Source of the DNA: Streptomyces sp. col6
Lineage (GTDB): Bacteria; Actinomycetota; Actinomycetes; Streptomycetales; Streptomycetaceae
DNA length: 64,000 nt
Assembly (NCBI RefSeq): GCF_008042035.1
Contig: NZ_RDBL01000006.1
Location: forward strand, 418,801-482,800
Direction: 5' to 3'
Part shown: piece by piece, positions 16,115 through 27,453 of the stretch
Numbering within the stretch: position 1 is the first letter of the stretch
Layout of the letters: every line of letters starts with the position of its first letter
Notes under the pieces: model-generated
What the model was told of the DNA's origin: nothing
The model's database searches: none
Seen by the model: only the letters and a program-made list of their open reading frames with translations
Translations under genes and position numbers: made by a program

Positions 16115-16716
16115 CCCCCGCCCTCGCGGCCGCCTCCGCGACCCCCGGCTTCCTCTCCCCGGCCGGCGTCGAGATCGCCTTCGTCCTCGTCGGCATCGCG
16201 ACCCTCGGCGCGGCCCTGGTGACCGTCACGACCAGGCAGCTGGTGCACGCCGCCCTCTGGCTGATCGTGGCGCTCGGCGGCCTCGCCGTCGAGTACCTCC
16301 TGCTCACGGCGGAGTTCATCGCCTGGGTGCAGGTACTGATCTACGTGGGTTCCGTCGTCGTCCTCCTCCTGTTCGGCCTGATGCTCACCCGGGCCCCGAT
16401 CGGCCGCTCCCCGGACGCCGACTCGGAGAACCGGTGGGTTGCCCTCGCGGTCGCCGTCGCCTCCGCCGGCGCCCTGGTCTGGGTCGTCGTGGACGCCTTC
16501 CGTACGACGTGGATCGACCTGGACGGGCCCGCCCAGGGCTCCACGAAGGCCACCGGCGCCTTCCTCTTCCGGAACTGGGTCCTCCCCTTCGAGGCGCTCT
16601 CCGTCCTGCTGCTGGCCGCCCTGGTCGGCGCGATCGTCCTCTCCCGCAAGGGCCGGACCACCGCACCCGTCGACGGCGGCCCCGCGGCCGCCCCGGACCG
16701 AGAGGACACGCGCTGA
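16111..16716 (+). CDS. nuoJ: NADH-quinone oxidoreductase subunit J
   Basis: The 201-residue membrane subunit has five hydrophobic helices. The conserved core is [20 protein letters not shown] followed by [20 protein letters not shown], which contains the GS/V-rich pi-bulge helix of the family. Its role is in the proton-translocating arm next to NuoK and NuoA. ATG 16111 overlaps the nuoI stop (ATGA). An insertion between helices 3 and 4 ([18 protein letters not shown]) forms an external loop. Confidence 0.93.
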   Translation: MTPALAAASATPGFLSPAGVEIAFVLVGIATLGAALVTVTTRQLVHAALWLIVALGGLAVEYLLLTAEFIAWVQVLIYVGSVVVLLLFGLMLTRAPIGRSPDADSENRWVALAVAVASAGALVWVVVDAFRTTWIDLDGPAQGSTKATGAFLFRNWVLPFEALSVLLLAALVGAIVLSRKGRTTAPVDGGPAAAPDREDTR

Positions 16717-17131
16717 TGCACCTCGCCTATCCCGCCGTGCTCGCCGCCCTCCTCTTCTGCACCGGGCTGTACGGAGTCCTCGCCCGCCGCAACGCGATCC
16801 TCGTGCTGATGTCCGTCGAGCTGATGCTCAACGCCGTCAACCTCAACCTGGTCGCCTTCGACGTCTGGCTCCGCGACCGCCTCCACTCCGGCCAGGCCCT
16901 GACCCTGTTCACCATCGCCATCGCGGCGGCGGAGATCGGCATCGGCCTGGCGATCGTCCTCGCCGTGTACCGCAACCGCGGCAGCTCCGCCGTCGACCGC
17001 CTGCGCGACACCGCCGAGACCGACGAGGCCGAGACCGTCCCGGCCGGCGACGACGAGGACGACGACCGCGCCCGACCCGAAGACCAGGCCACTGCTGCGG
17101 CAGGGAAGGCAAAGAAGGCAGAGGCCACCCC

Positions 17132-17135
<4 letters not shown>
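16716..17135 (+). CDS. nuoK: NADH-quinone oxidoreductase subunit K
   Basis: The first 95 residues are a standard three-helix NuoK with the two buried glutamates of the family: one in [20 protein letters not shown] and one in [20 protein letters not shown]. These belong to the proton path of the membrane arm. The protein is 139 residues, against about 100 for typical NuoK; the extra part is a highly charged tail ([15 protein letters not shown]) ending in Lys/Ala repeats. ATG 16716 overlaps the nuoJ stop (TGATG). Confidence 0.93.
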
Positions 17136-19132
<1,997 letters not shown>

Positions 19133-19135
19133 GCC

Positions 19136-20710
19136 GTGATCGATATCAGCGCATCCGTGATGCAGTTCCTTCTGGCGTTCGTCGTCGTCGGCCCGCTCAT
19201 CGGCGCCGTCGCCGCCCTGCTCCCCGCCCCGCCCGGACTGAAGGGCCGCAGCCCCGACCAGGCCGTGCTCCGGCACGGCGTGACGGTCACCGGGGTCGTC
19301 CTCCTGGCGACCCTCGTGCTGGCCGCCGGCTTCGACCACGACCACCCGTCGAAGATGCAGGCCACCAGCGACATCAGCTGGATCCCCGCGCTGGACGTAC
19401 GCATCCACCTCGGCATCGACGGCATCTCGCTCCCCCTGCTCGTACTGACCGCGCTGCTGACCTTCCTCTGCGCGCTCTACAGCTACTTCAAGCTGCCCGA
19501 AGGACCCTCCCCGAAGGCCTTCGTCGCGCTGATCCTCGTCCTGGAGTCCGGCACCCTCGCCACCTTCGCCGTCCTCGACCTGATCCTGTTCTTCCTGGCG
19601 TTCGAGATGGTGCTCATCCCGATGTACTTCCTCATCGCCCGATGGGGCGGTGCGCAGAGGCAGGCGGCCGCCTGGAGGTTCATCCTCTACACCCTGCTCG
19701 GCTCGGTCGTCATGCTGCTGGGCCTGCTCCTCATCGGACTGAAGAGCGGCACCTTCGACATGGTGGCACTCGCCACTGACAACGGCCGCGGGCTCACCTC
19801 GTCCGTGCAGGTCACCGCCGTTCTGGCGATCGGCATCGGCCTCGCCGTGAAGACCCCGATGTGGCCGCTGCACAGCTGGCTGCCCGACGCCCACACCGCC
19901 GCCCCCACGGTCGGCTCCGTGCTCCTCGCGGGCGTCCTGCTGAAGATGGGCACGTACGGGTTCGTCCGTATCCTGCTCCCGGTCGCCCCGGACGGGATGC
20001 ACACCTTCGCCCCGTATCTCGCGGCCTTCGCCGTCGCCGGGATCGTCTACGGATCGCTCGCCTGCCTGGCGCTCGCCCGGCCCGGCGCCAAGGGCGACCT
20101 GAAGCGGCTCATCGCGTACTCCTCCGTCGGACACATGGGCTTCGTCCTCCTCGGCATCGCGAGCATGACCCCCACCGGCGTCAACGGCGCGCTGTTCGCC
20201 AACATCGCCCACGGGCTCATCACCGGCCTGCTGTTCTTCCTGGTCGGCGCGGTCAAGGACCGGTACGGCACCGCCGACCTCGACACCCTCGCCGGAGCCA
20301 CCGGCGCCGCGCTCTACGGCCGCGCGCCCCGCCTCGGCGGCCTCCTCGCGTTCGCCGCGGTCGCCTCCCTCGGCCTGCCCGGACTCGCCGGCTTCTGGGG
20401 CGAGATGCTCGCCCTGTTCGGCGCGTTCGACCCGGCCGCCGGGCTGAGCAGGCCCGCCTTCCTGACGTTCATGTCGATCGCCGCGTTCGGCACCCTGCTC
20501 ACCGCGGCGTACCTGCTGATCGTCGTCCGCCGCGTCTGCATGGGCGCCCACCGCGACGAACCGCGGCAGATCGCCGACGTCCAGAGCTACGAATTCGCCG
20601 CCTGGACCCCCCTCGCGGCCCTCACCGTCCTCGCCGGCCTGTGGCCCGCCGTCCTCCTCGGCCTCACCGACCCGGCCGTGCAGAAGCTCCTCGCAGGAGG
20701 CAAGTCGTGA
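19136..20710 (+). CDS. nuoM: NADH-quinone oxidoreductase subunit M
   Basis: The 524-residue antiporter-like subunit has about 14 membrane segments. Key features are the helix 5 glutamate in [16 protein letters not shown], the helix 7 lysine in [20 protein letters not shown] and [18 protein letters not shown]. It forms part of the proton-pumping arm between NuoL and NuoN. The GTG start is at 19136, three bases after the nuoL stop; the gene ends in a GTGA overlap with nuoN. Confidence 0.95.
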   Translation: MIDISASVMQFLLAFVVVGPLIGAVAALLPAPPGLKGRSPDQAVLRHGVTVTGVVLLATLVLAAGFDHDHPSKMQATSDISWIPALDVRIHLGIDGISLPLLVLTALLTFLCALYSYFKLPEGPSPKAFVALILVLESGTLATFAVLDLILFFLAFEMVLIPMYFLIARWGGAQRQAAAWRFILYTLLGSVVMLLGLLLIGLKSGTFDMVALATDNGRGLTSSVQVTAVLAIGIGLAVKTPMWPLHSWLPDAHTAAPTVGSVLLAGVLLKMGTYGFVRILLPVAPDGMHTFAPYLAAFAVAGIVYGSLACLALARPGAKGDLKRLIAYSSVGHMGFVLLGIASMTPTGVNGALFANIAHGLITGLLFFLVGAVKDRYGTADLDTLAGATGAALYGRAPRLGGLLAFAAVASLGLPGLAGFWGEMLALFGAFDPAAGLSRPAFLTFMSIAAFGTLLTAAYLLIVVRRVCMGAHRDEPRQIADVQSYEFAAWTPLAALTVLAGLWPAVLLGLTDPAVQKLLAGGKS

Positions 20711-22221
20711 CCACAGCGGCCGAGAGCGCCACCAGCCTCGTCCAGTCCGTCGACTGGCTCGCCATCGCGCCCCCGCTCACCGCCGCGGCCGTCGCCCTCG
20801 TCGTCCTGGTCGCCGACCTCTTCGTCGCCGAGGCCCGCAAACCGCTCCTCGGCTACGGGGCCGTCGCCGGACTCGTAGCCGCGCTCGCCCTGATCGTCCC
20901 CCTCCACGCGGGCGACCGCTCCACCTTCTGCCTCACTGCGGGCAGCCGCGCCTGCAGCTACACCGCCGACCACTTCACCCTGGTCATCCAGGCCCTCGTG
21001 CTCGGCGGCGCCCTGCTCACCGCGCTGCTCTCCATCGGCGACACCCGCAAGCTCCCGGCCGGCGAGTTCTGGTTCCTGCTGCTGTCGTCCGCCGCCGGCG
21101 CCGCGCTGCTGCCCGCCTCCCGCGACCTCGCCACGCTGGTCGTCGCCCTCGAAGTCGCCTCGCTGCCCGCCTTCGCCCTCGTCGGTATCAAGCGGGGCGA
21201 CCGGCGCTCCTCCGAGGCCGCGCTGAAGTTCTTCCTGTCCTCCGTCGTCGCCACCGCAGTGATGCTCCTCGGCGTCAGCTTCGTGTACGCGGCCACCGGC
21301 ACCCTCCACCTCACCGACCTGGCCGGCCGCCTCGGCCACGTCGACCCGGCGCTCTCCACCCTCGCCGGGGCGGGCGTCGCGCTGACCCTCGTCGGCTTCG
21401 CCTTCAAGACGGCCGCCGCGCCGTTCCACTTCTGGGTGCCCGACACCTACGTCGGCGCCCCGCTGCCCATCGCCGCCTATCTCTCGGTCGTCGGCAAGGC
21501 GGTCGGCTTCTCCGGCCTCATCCTCGTCACCGTGGTCGCCTTCCCGGCGTACGCGGAGGTTTGGGGCCCCGCCCTCGCGGTCCTCGCCGCGCTCACCATG
21601 ACCGTCGGCAACGTCGCCGCGCTGCGCCAGAGCGCTTCCCGCGCACGCAGCGCCGTACGCCTGCTCGCCTGGTCCTCCGTCGCCCAGGCCGGGTACCTGC
21701 TCGTCCCCGTGGCCGCCGCCGCGTACGCGGGGGAACGCCGGATCGGGTCCACCGTCGCGTACGCCCTGATGTACGCCGTCGTGAACCTCGGCGCGTTCGC
21801 GGTGGCCGCCCTGGTCGCCCGTACCCGCCCCGGCAACCGGCTCGACGACTACCGCGGCCTGTACGCCACCCGGCCCCTGGCCGCCCTCGCGCTCGCCTTC
21901 TTCCTGCTCTGCCTGGCCGGTCTGCCGCCGGGCATCATCGGCCTGTTCGCGAAGGTCACGGTCTTCTCCGCCGCCGTCGACGCCGGCCTCGGCTGGCTCG
22001 CCGTCGTCATGGCCGTCAACGTCGTGGTCGCGCTGTACTACTACCTCCAGTGGACCGCCGCGCTCTTCCGCGGCCCCTCCGAAGAGGAGGCCACGCCCGC
22101 CGTACGGCACCGCACCCCGGCCCCTCTGACCGCCGCGATCGTCCTCACCGCCGTCGCCGGCATCGTCCTGTCGGGCGCCCCGCAGACCGTCCTCAGATTC
22201 GCCGCCGTCAACCTCTTCTGA
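20707..22221 (+). CDS. nuoN: NADH-quinone oxidoreductase subunit N
   Basis: The 504-residue antiporter-like subunit completes the membrane arm. [20 protein letters not shown] holds the helix 5 glutamate, [20 protein letters not shown] the helix 7 lysine, and [15 protein letters not shown] a conserved broken helix. About 14 membrane segments are visible. GTG 20707 follows GGAGG and overlaps the nuoM stop. It is the last gene of the operon; no clear stem-loop follows, and a 120-bp gap separates it from the mscL-like gene. Confidence 0.95.
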   Translation: MTTAAESATSLVQSVDWLAIAPPLTAAAVALVVLVADLFVAEARKPLLGYGAVAGLVAALALIVPLHAGDRSTFCLTAGSRACSYTADHFTLVIQALVLGGALLTALLSIGDTRKLPAGEFWFLLLSSAAGAALLPASRDLATLVVALEVASLPAFALVGIKRGDRRSSEAALKFFLSSVVATAVMLLGVSFVYAATGTLHLTDLAGRLGHVDPALSTLAGAGVALTLVGFAFKTAAAPFHFWVPDTYVGAPLPIAAYLSVVGKAVGFSGLILVTVVAFPAYAEVWGPALAVLAALTMTVGNVAALRQSASRARSAVRLLAWSSVAQAGYLLVPVAAAAYAGERRIGSTVAYALMYAVVNLGAFAVAALVARTRPGNRLDDYRGLYATRPLAALALAFFLLCLAGLPPGIIGLFAKVTVFSAAVDAGLGWLAVVMAVNVVVALYYYLQWTAALFRGPSEEEATPAVRHRTPAPLTAAIVLTAVAGIVLSGAPQTVLRFAAVNLF

Positions 22222-22341
22222 GGTCGTTCAACAGTTCGAGCGACGGCAAGATCGGTTTGCCCCCGGCGGCCCGCACAGGGCAGGGTCATGCCCGCGCACG
22301 GGCGCGTACGACTTTCACATCACCACAGAGGAGCAAGAGCA

Positions 22342-22806
22342 GTGCTGAGCGGGTTCAAGGACTTCATCCTGCGCGGAAACGTCATCTCCATGGCGGTCGG
22401 TCTCGCCGTCGGAGCCGCTTTCACCGCAGTCGTCACCGGGTTCAGCAACGGATTCATCGTCCCGCTGATCGGCATCATCACGCGCGGCACCGGCGACTTC
22501 AGCAAGGCGCACTTCAAGGTCGACGGGGTGGACTTCCCGTACGGCCTGTTCATCAGCGCCGCCATCGCCTTCATCATCACCGCCGCCGTCCTCTACTTCG
22601 GCGTCGTCATGCCCATGGCCAAGGTGCAGGACCGCTTCACCGCCAAGAAGGCGGACGAGCCCGTCGACATCAAGGCCGCCCTGCGCGACTGCCCCCGCTG
22701 CTACACCGAGATCCCGGCCATCGCCTCCCGCTGCGCCCACTGCACCAGCGAGGTCGAGCCGGACCCCGTGGCCCTGGAACTCGCGAAGCTCCCCGCCCAG
22801 CGCTGA
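22342..22806 (+). CDS. mscL: Large-conductance mechanosensitive channel (MscL) with C-terminal CxxC/CxxC zinc-ribbon-like tail
   Basis: The 154-residue product starts at GTG 22342 (GAGGAG upstream). [20 protein letters not shown] is the MscL N-terminal amphipathic and first transmembrane helix (FkxFxxRGNVxxxAVG), and [20 protein letters not shown] is TM2. MscL is a homopentameric emergency valve that opens on hypo-osmotic shock. Unlike E. coli MscL, the cytoplasmic end carries [18 protein letters not shown], a two-CxxC ribbon that may bind zinc. The gene is alone between nuoN and htpX. Confidence 0.88.
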   Translation: MLSGFKDFILRGNVISMAVGLAVGAAFTAVVTGFSNGFIVPLIGIITRGTGDFSKAHFKVDGVDFPYGLFISAAIAFIITAAVLYFGVVMPMAKVQDRFTAKKADEPVDIKAALRDCPRCYTEIPAIASRCAHCTSEVEPDPVALELAKLPAQR

Positions 22807-22994
22807 ACGCGCGGCGCGCCTCCACCCGTACGGCCCAGCGCCCGCCCGCCGCGGGGACGGCGGGGGCGGCGGGGCCGTCCGGCCGTCCGCACCAGGGAAC
22901 TCGCTCTCGCCGCCTGGCGTTGACCAGTACGGGAGGCTCCACTGGGGAGTGGAGCCGCAAGGGTTCTCCCGCTGGACGATTTGGAGGGCGTACC

Positions 22995-23858
22995 GTGCAC
23001 CGCCGGCACAACGGGCTCAGAACCGCCGTACTCCTCGGGGGCCTGTCCGCACTCATCATCGTCATCGGCAGCTTCTTCGGGCGTACGGGCCTGATCGTCG
23101 CGCTCGTGGTGGCGGTCGGCACCAACGCGTACGCGTACTGGAACAGCGACAAGCTGGCGCTGCGGGCCATGCGCGCCCGCCCGGTGAGCGAGTTCGAGGC
23201 GCCCCAGCTCTACCGCATCGTCCGTGAGCTCTCCACGTCGGCGCGCCAGCCCATGCCCCGCCTGTACATCTCCCCGACCCAGGCGCCCAACGCCTTCGCG
23301 ACCGGCCGCAACCCGCGCAACGCGGCGGTCTGCTGCACCGAGGGCATTCTGAGTCTCCTGGACGAGCGCGAGCTGCGCGGCGTCCTCGGCCACGAGCTGA
23401 GCCATGTCTACAACCGGGACATCCTGATCTCCTCGGTCGCCGGAGCCCTGGCCTCCGTCGTCATGTTCCTGGTCAACTTCGCCTGGCTGATCCCGGTCGG
23501 CCGGTCCAACGACGACGAGGGCCCCGGTCTCCTCGGCATGCTGCTGATCATGATCCTGGGCCCGCTCGCCGCCTCCGTCATCCAACTGGCCGTCAGCCGC
23601 TCCCGGGAGTACGAGGCGGACGCCTCGGGCGCCCGGCTGACCGGAGACCCGCTGGCCCTGGCCGGAGCCCTGCGGAAGCTGGAGACGGGGACGCAGCAGC
23701 TTCCGCTGCCCCCGGAGCCGAGGATCGAGACGGCGAGCCACATGATGATCGCTAATCCGTTCCGCGCGGGGCAGGGTATGTCCAGGATGTTCTCCACCCA
23801 CCCGCCGATGGCGGAGCGCATCGCCCGACTCGAGCAGATGGCAGGTCCTCGCCCGTGA
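22995..23858 (+). CDS. htpX: HtpX-like membrane zinc metalloprotease (M48 family)
   Basis: The 287-residue protein has two N-terminal hydrophobic segments (residues 10-45), the zinc-protease motif HELSH at residues 133-137, two further membrane helices, and the third ligand region [15 protein letters not shown]. HtpX degrades damaged membrane proteins as part of envelope quality control. GTG 22995 is chosen because GGAGGG lies six bases before it; the open frame runs much further upstream without similarity. It overlaps the next gene by four bases (GTGA). Confidence 0.95.
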   Translation: MHRRHNGLRTAVLLGGLSALIIVIGSFFGRTGLIVALVVAVGTNAYAYWNSDKLALRAMRARPVSEFEAPQLYRIVRELSTSARQPMPRLYISPTQAPNAFATGRNPRNAAVCCTEGILSLLDERELRGVLGHELSHVYNRDILISSVAGALASVVMFLVNFAWLIPVGRSNDDEGPGLLGMLLIMILGPLAASVIQLAVSRSREYEADASGARLTGDPLALAGALRKLETGTQQLPLPPEPRIETASHMMIANPFRAGQGMSRMFSTHPPMAERIARLEQMAGPRP

Positions 23859-24247
23859 AAACCATTCTGAACGTCATTTGGCTGATCCTGTGCGGATTCT
23901 GGATGTTCCTCGGCTACCTGCTCGCGGGACTCCTGCTCTGCATCACGATCATCGGCATCCCCTTCGGCCTGGCCGCCTTCCGGATCGGCCTGTACGCCCT
24001 GTGGCCCTTCGGCCACCGGGTCGTCGACCGCCGGGACGCGGGCGCGCCGTCCTGCGTGGGCAACGTGCTCTGGCTGGTCCTCGCCGGCTGGTGGCTGGCG
24101 CTCGGCCACATCACCACGGGCATCGCCCTGTGCCTCACGATCATCGGAATCCCCCTGGGGATCGCCAACTTCAAGCTGATCCCGGTGTCCCTGATGCCGT
24201 TCGGCAAGGAGATCGTCAGCACCGACGAGCCGTTCGCCGGCTGGTAG
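23855..24247 (+). CDS. YccF domain-containing membrane protein
   Basis: The 130-residue protein contains two YccF repeats, each a hydrophobic helix followed by the motif [17 protein letters not shown] and [20 protein letters not shown], with FGH/FGK after each. YccF proteins are inner-membrane proteins of unknown function. The GTG overlaps the htpX stop, so it is probably translated together with HtpX. Confidence 0.92.
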   Translation: MKTILNVIWLILCGFWMFLGYLLAGLLLCITIIGIPFGLAAFRIGLYALWPFGHRVVDRRDAGAPSCVGNVLWLVLAGWWLALGHITTGIALCLTIIGIPLGIANFKLIPVSLMPFGKEIVSTDEPFAGW

Positions 24248-24338
24248 CCGGACCCGGGCCGACCGGCCCTTCGCGCAACCGCCCGCCCGTCACGGACGTC
24301 CTGGATTCCAGGAACGAGTGACGGGTAGGTTCGCACGC

Positions 24339-24611
24339 ATGACCATTATCGGCTGGATCATTCTCGGGCTCGTCGCGGGCGTCATCGCCAAGATCCTGCT
24401 GCCGGGGCGCGACCCCGGCGGCCTGGTGGGCACGACCCTCATAGGTGTCGTCGGCGCCTTCCTCGGTGGCTGGATATCGTCGCGCTTCCTGGACCGCGAG
24501 ATCTCCAAGGACTTCTTCGACCCGGCGACCTGGGTGGCGGCCATCGGCGGCTCACTGGTCCTGCTGATCGCCTACCGCCTGCTCTTCGGCAACTCCCGCG
24601 AACGGCGCTGA
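24339..24611 (+). CDS. GlsB/YeaQ/YmgE family stress-response membrane protein
   Basis: The 90-residue protein has the three-helix, glycine-rich pattern of the transglycosylase-associated family: IIGWIILGLVAGVIAKILLP, then GLVGTTLIGVVGAFLGGW, then AAIGGSLVLLIAYRLLFG. Members are induced by stress in other bacteria, with unclear function. ATG 24339 is preferred over the in-frame GTG at 24318. The gene is convergent with alkB; the two stops are only two bases apart. Confidence 0.9.
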   Translation: MTIIGWIILGLVAGVIAKILLPGRDPGGLVGTTLIGVVGAFLGGWISSRFLDREISKDFFDPATWVAAIGGSLVLLIAYRLLFGNSRERR

Positions 24612-24613
24612 CG

Positions 24614-25273
24614 TCAGCCCCTCAGCCCCGTCTCACGCAACGTCACATTGAGCCGGCCGCCGCTCATCCCCGTACCGGGAGGGGCGGTGCCGGGCCGGAC
24701 CGAGGGCACCCCGTGGAACGCCCGGCGCGCAGGCCCGCCGAACACGAACAGATCCCCGGACATCAGCTCCACGTCCGTCCAGGGCCGGCCCCGGCCCTCC
24801 GCGTTGCCGAAGCGGAAGACACACGTGTCACCGATGCTGAGCGACACCACGGGCGCCCCGGACCGCTCCTCGTTGTCCTGGTGCAGGCCCATCCGGGCCG
24901 AGCCGTCGTAGAAGTTGACCAGCGCGGCGTCCGGCTCGTACGCCTCCGCGCCGCCCCCGGGCCCGTACGCCTCCGCGACCGCCGCCCGCCCGAGATCCGC
25001 CAGCCACGCGGGAAAAGGGGCCACCGCCGCCCCGTTCACATCGTCCGCCGTACGGGAGTAGCGGTACGGCTGCCAGTGCCACCCCAGGCACACCGTCCGC
25101 ACCGACATCACCCCGCCGCCCGGCAACGCCGTGTGCCGCAGCGGTACGGGCCCCCGCGCCCACTCCCGGCACGCCGCCACCAACTCCCGCTGCCGCTCCG
25201 GCGACAGCCAGTCGGGCACATGAACGGCCCCCGGCGCGACGACCGCGCGCGACCGGGGGAAGAGCCCGTCCAT
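24614..25273 (-). CDS. alkB: AlkB-type 2-oxoglutarate/Fe(II) dioxygenase (DNA alkylation repair)
   Basis: The 219-residue enzyme has the complete iron site His131-x-Asp133 (GLHQDNEE) and His187 (AFHGV), and the 2-oxoglutarate arginines Arg207 and Arg213 in GGRLNVTLRETG. NFYDGSARMGLHQD and SGDLFVFGGPARRAFHG are family hallmarks. AlkB demethylates 1-methyladenine and 3-methylcytosine in DNA. The ATG at 25273 overlaps the stop of the upstream methyltransferase gene (TGATG), so the two direct-reversal repair enzymes are made together. Confidence 0.94.
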   Translation of the reverse strand: MDGLFPRSRAVVAPGAVHVPDWLSPERQRELVAACREWARGPVPLRHTALPGGGVMSVRTVCLGWHWQPYRYSRTADDVNGAAVAPFPAWLADLGRAAVAEAYGPGGGAEAYEPDAALVNFYDGSARMGLHQDNEERSGAPVVSLSIGDTCVFRFGNAEGRGRPWTDVELMSGDLFVFGGPARRAFHGVPSVRPGTAPPGTGMSGGRLNVTLRETGLRG

Positions 25274-25782
25274 CAGCGCGCGACGAGGGCGGCGCCTTCG
25301 AGCCCCAGCAGCCGTTCCTTGCGCTCCAGCCCGCCCGCGTACCCGCGCAGCGCGCCGTCCGCACCGATCACCCGGTGACACGGCCGCACCACCAGCAGCG
25401 GATTGCGCCCGATCGCGGTGCCCACGGCCCGTACCCCGGCCCCGCTCGCGCCGACGCGCTCGGCGATCTGCCCGTAGGACACCGTCTCCCCGTACGGAAC
25501 GGCCTCCAGGGCGGCCCAGACGCGCCGCTGGAACTCGGTGCCCCGGCCCTGCGCGTACACCAGCTCGAAGCGCGTCCTGCGCCCCTCGAAGTACTCCCGC
25601 AGCTGGGCGGCGGCCCCGGCGAACGCCGAGGGGGCGTGCACCCAGCCGTCCTGGACGACCGCGGCGCCCTTCTGGCCCGGCAGGGAGAGCGAGACGAGCG
25701 CAATGCCCGCCGCACCGGGGGCCTCTTCCCCGACCAGCAGCAGTTCGCCCAGCGGGCTGTCGACCGTCGCGTACATGGTCAT
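25273..25782 (-). CDS. ogt: Methylated-DNA-[protein]-cysteine S-methyltransferase
   Basis: The 169-residue suicide repair protein has the active-site motif RPCHRVIG (acceptor Cys135) and the upstream helix-turn-helix region with VPYGETVSYGQIAERVG. It removes methyl groups from O6-methylguanine by transferring them to its own cysteine. ATG 25782 has GAGGAG/GAGGGA upstream; the frame continues to 25881 without conserved sequence. It is the first gene of the operon with alkB. Confidence 0.95.
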   Translation of the reverse strand: MTMYATVDSPLGELLLVGEEAPGAAGIALVSLSLPGQKGAAVVQDGWVHAPSAFAGAAAQLREYFEGRRTRFELVYAQGRGTEFQRRVWAALEAVPYGETVSYGQIAERVGASGAGVRAVGTAIGRNPLLVVRPCHRVIGADGALRGYAGGLERKERLLGLEGAALVAR

Positions 25783-25928
25783 GACCGGTCCCTCTCCTCG
25801 TCCGTCCGACCGGCCGGAACGCCGGCCGTCACGGACCAGTCTGCTGCGCCCGAACCGCCACGACCGGCGGTATTCGGACATGTAGTCCGGGCGCGGAACG
25901 AAGCCCTCCGCACCCGGACCACCCTGCT

Positions 25929-26417
25929 CTAGCGGTAGTTCGCGAACTGCACGTCGAAGTCGAAGTCCTGGGCCTTCAGCAGCGCCTGCACGGCCTGCAG
26001 GTCGTCCCGGCTCTTCGAGGTGACCCGCAGCTCCTCGCCCTGGACCTGGGCCTTGACGCCCTTGGGGCCCTCGTCGCGGATGATCTTCGCGACCTTCTTG
26101 GCGTTCTCCTGGGAGATGCCCTCCTCGATCGAGGCGAACAGCTTGTACTCCTTGCCGGACAGCTGCGGCTCACCGGCGTCCAGCGACTTCAGCGAGATCC
26201 CGCGCTTGATCAGCTTGGACTGGAAGATGTCGAGGATGGCCTTGACCCGCTCCTCGCCGTTCGCCTGCATCAGAATCTTCTCGCCCGACCACGCGATCGA
26301 GGCGTCCGTGCCCTTGAAGTCGTAGCGGGTGGAGATCTCCTTGGCGGCCTGGTTGAGGGCGTTGTCGACCTCCTGCCGCTCGACCTTCGAGACGATGTCG
26401 AAACTGGAGTCGGCCAT
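25929..26417 (-). CDS. YajQ family nucleotide-binding protein
   Basis: The 162-residue protein begins [20 protein letters not shown], the conserved YajQ opening, and contains two beta-alpha-beta-beta units with [15 protein letters not shown] and [21 protein letters not shown] Xanthomonas member binds cyclic di-GMP; the role here is unproven. ATG 26417 follows AAGGAG. It is a single gene upstream of tRNA-Tyr on the opposite strand. Confidence 0.95.
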   Translation of the reverse strand: MADSSFDIVSKVERQEVDNALNQAAKEISTRYDFKGTDASIAWSGEKILMQANGEERVKAILDIFQSKLIKRGISLKSLDAGEPQLSGKEYKLFASIEEGISQENAKKVAKIIRDEGPKGVKAQVQGEELRVTSKSRDDLQAVQALLKAQDFDFDVQFANYR

Positions 26418-26631
26418 GACGTGTGGCTCCTTGGATCGGGGGTGCTGGAATGTACGTGCGCGAGCGGCGGCCGCGTGACCCGCGGGCCCTGCCGCCCGGC
26501 AAAGCCTAGCCACCCGGGGGCGCCCGAGCCGCCGAACAATCCGGTGGCGTAGCACCCTCGGTCATCAGGTATTGTTTACGTCGTTGCCAGAGAGCGCCGC
26601 GGGAAACCCGGACTCGAAGGCGGCATCCCTT

Positions 26632-26713
<82 letters not shown>

Positions 26714-26718
26714 CAAGC

Positions 26719-26752
26719 AAGGCCCCCGTCCTTTCGGACGGGGGCCTTCTTT
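26719..26752 (+). terminator. Intrinsic terminator after tRNA-Tyr
   Basis: GGCCCCCGTCC at 26721-26731 pairs with GGACGGGGGCC at 26736-26746 around a TTTC loop, extended by AA/TT and followed by a T-rich stretch. Confidence 0.85.
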
Positions 26753-26762
26753 GTCGTGTGGG

Positions 26763-27419
26763 TCAGTTGCCCGCGATGTCCTTCACCGCGACCGCCAGGG
26801 GCATGTTGCCCGCGATCAGTTCGAGGGTGAGGCCCGCCGTGGCCGGGGTGTCCAGGAGTTCCAGGAGCGTTGCCGCCACGTCGTCGCGGGGGACCGGGCC
26901 CCGGCCCGTGGAGGCGGCGAGGAGGACCTGGCCGGTGCCGGCGTCGTTGGTGAGCATGCCGGGGCGCAGGATCGTCCAGTCCAGGCCCGAGCGGGACCGT
27001 ACGTCCGCGTCCGCCGCCCCCTTGGCCCGCAGGTACACGTCGAACACCTCGTCCCCGGGGTGGTCCGGGTCCGCGCCCATGGACGAGACCACGACGTAGC
27101 GCCGCACCCCCGCCCGTTCCGCCGCGTCCGCGAAGAGCACGGCCGCGCCCCGGTCCACCGTGTCCTTGCGGGCCGTACCGCTGTTGGGGCCCGCACCGGC
27201 CGCGAAGACCGCCGCGTCGGCGCCGCGCAGCACCTCGGCGGCCTGCTCGACCGTGGCCGATTCCAGGTCCAGCACCACCGGTTCGGCGCCCGCCTTCCGG
27301 AGGTCGTCGCTCTGTTCGGGGTTGCGGATGATGCCGGCCGCCTCATCCCCGCGCGCAGCGAGCAGCCGCTCCAGCCGCAGCGCGATCTGACCATGTCCAC
27401 CTGCGATGACAATGCGCAT
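26763..27419 (-). CDS. NAD(P)H-binding atypical SDR family protein
   Basis: The 218-residue protein starts MRIVIAGGHGQIALRLERLL, a GGxGxxA Rossmann motif, and has the YVVVSSMGADPDHPGDEVFD and DWTILRPGMLTND segments typical of the NAD(P)-binding family that includes YwnB/YhfK-like proteins. The function is unknown, perhaps redox sensing or epimerase-like. ATG 27419 is the conserved start; no strong ribosome site precedes it. It is downstream of the amidohydrolase gene (34-bp gap), probably in one transcript. Confidence 0.85.
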   Translation of the reverse strand: MRIVIAGGHGQIALRLERLLAARGDEAAGIIRNPEQSDDLRKAGAEPVVLDLESATVEQAAEVLRGADAAVFAAGAGPNSGTARKDTVDRGAAVLFADAAERAGVRRYVVVSSMGADPDHPGDEVFDVYLRAKGAADADVRSRSGLDWTILRPGMLTNDAGTGQVLLAASTGRGPVPRDDVAATLLELLDTPATAGLTLELIAGNMPLAVAVKDIAGN

Positions 27420-27453
27420 GCACCCGACGGTACGCCGGAGCGGGCCGGGACGC

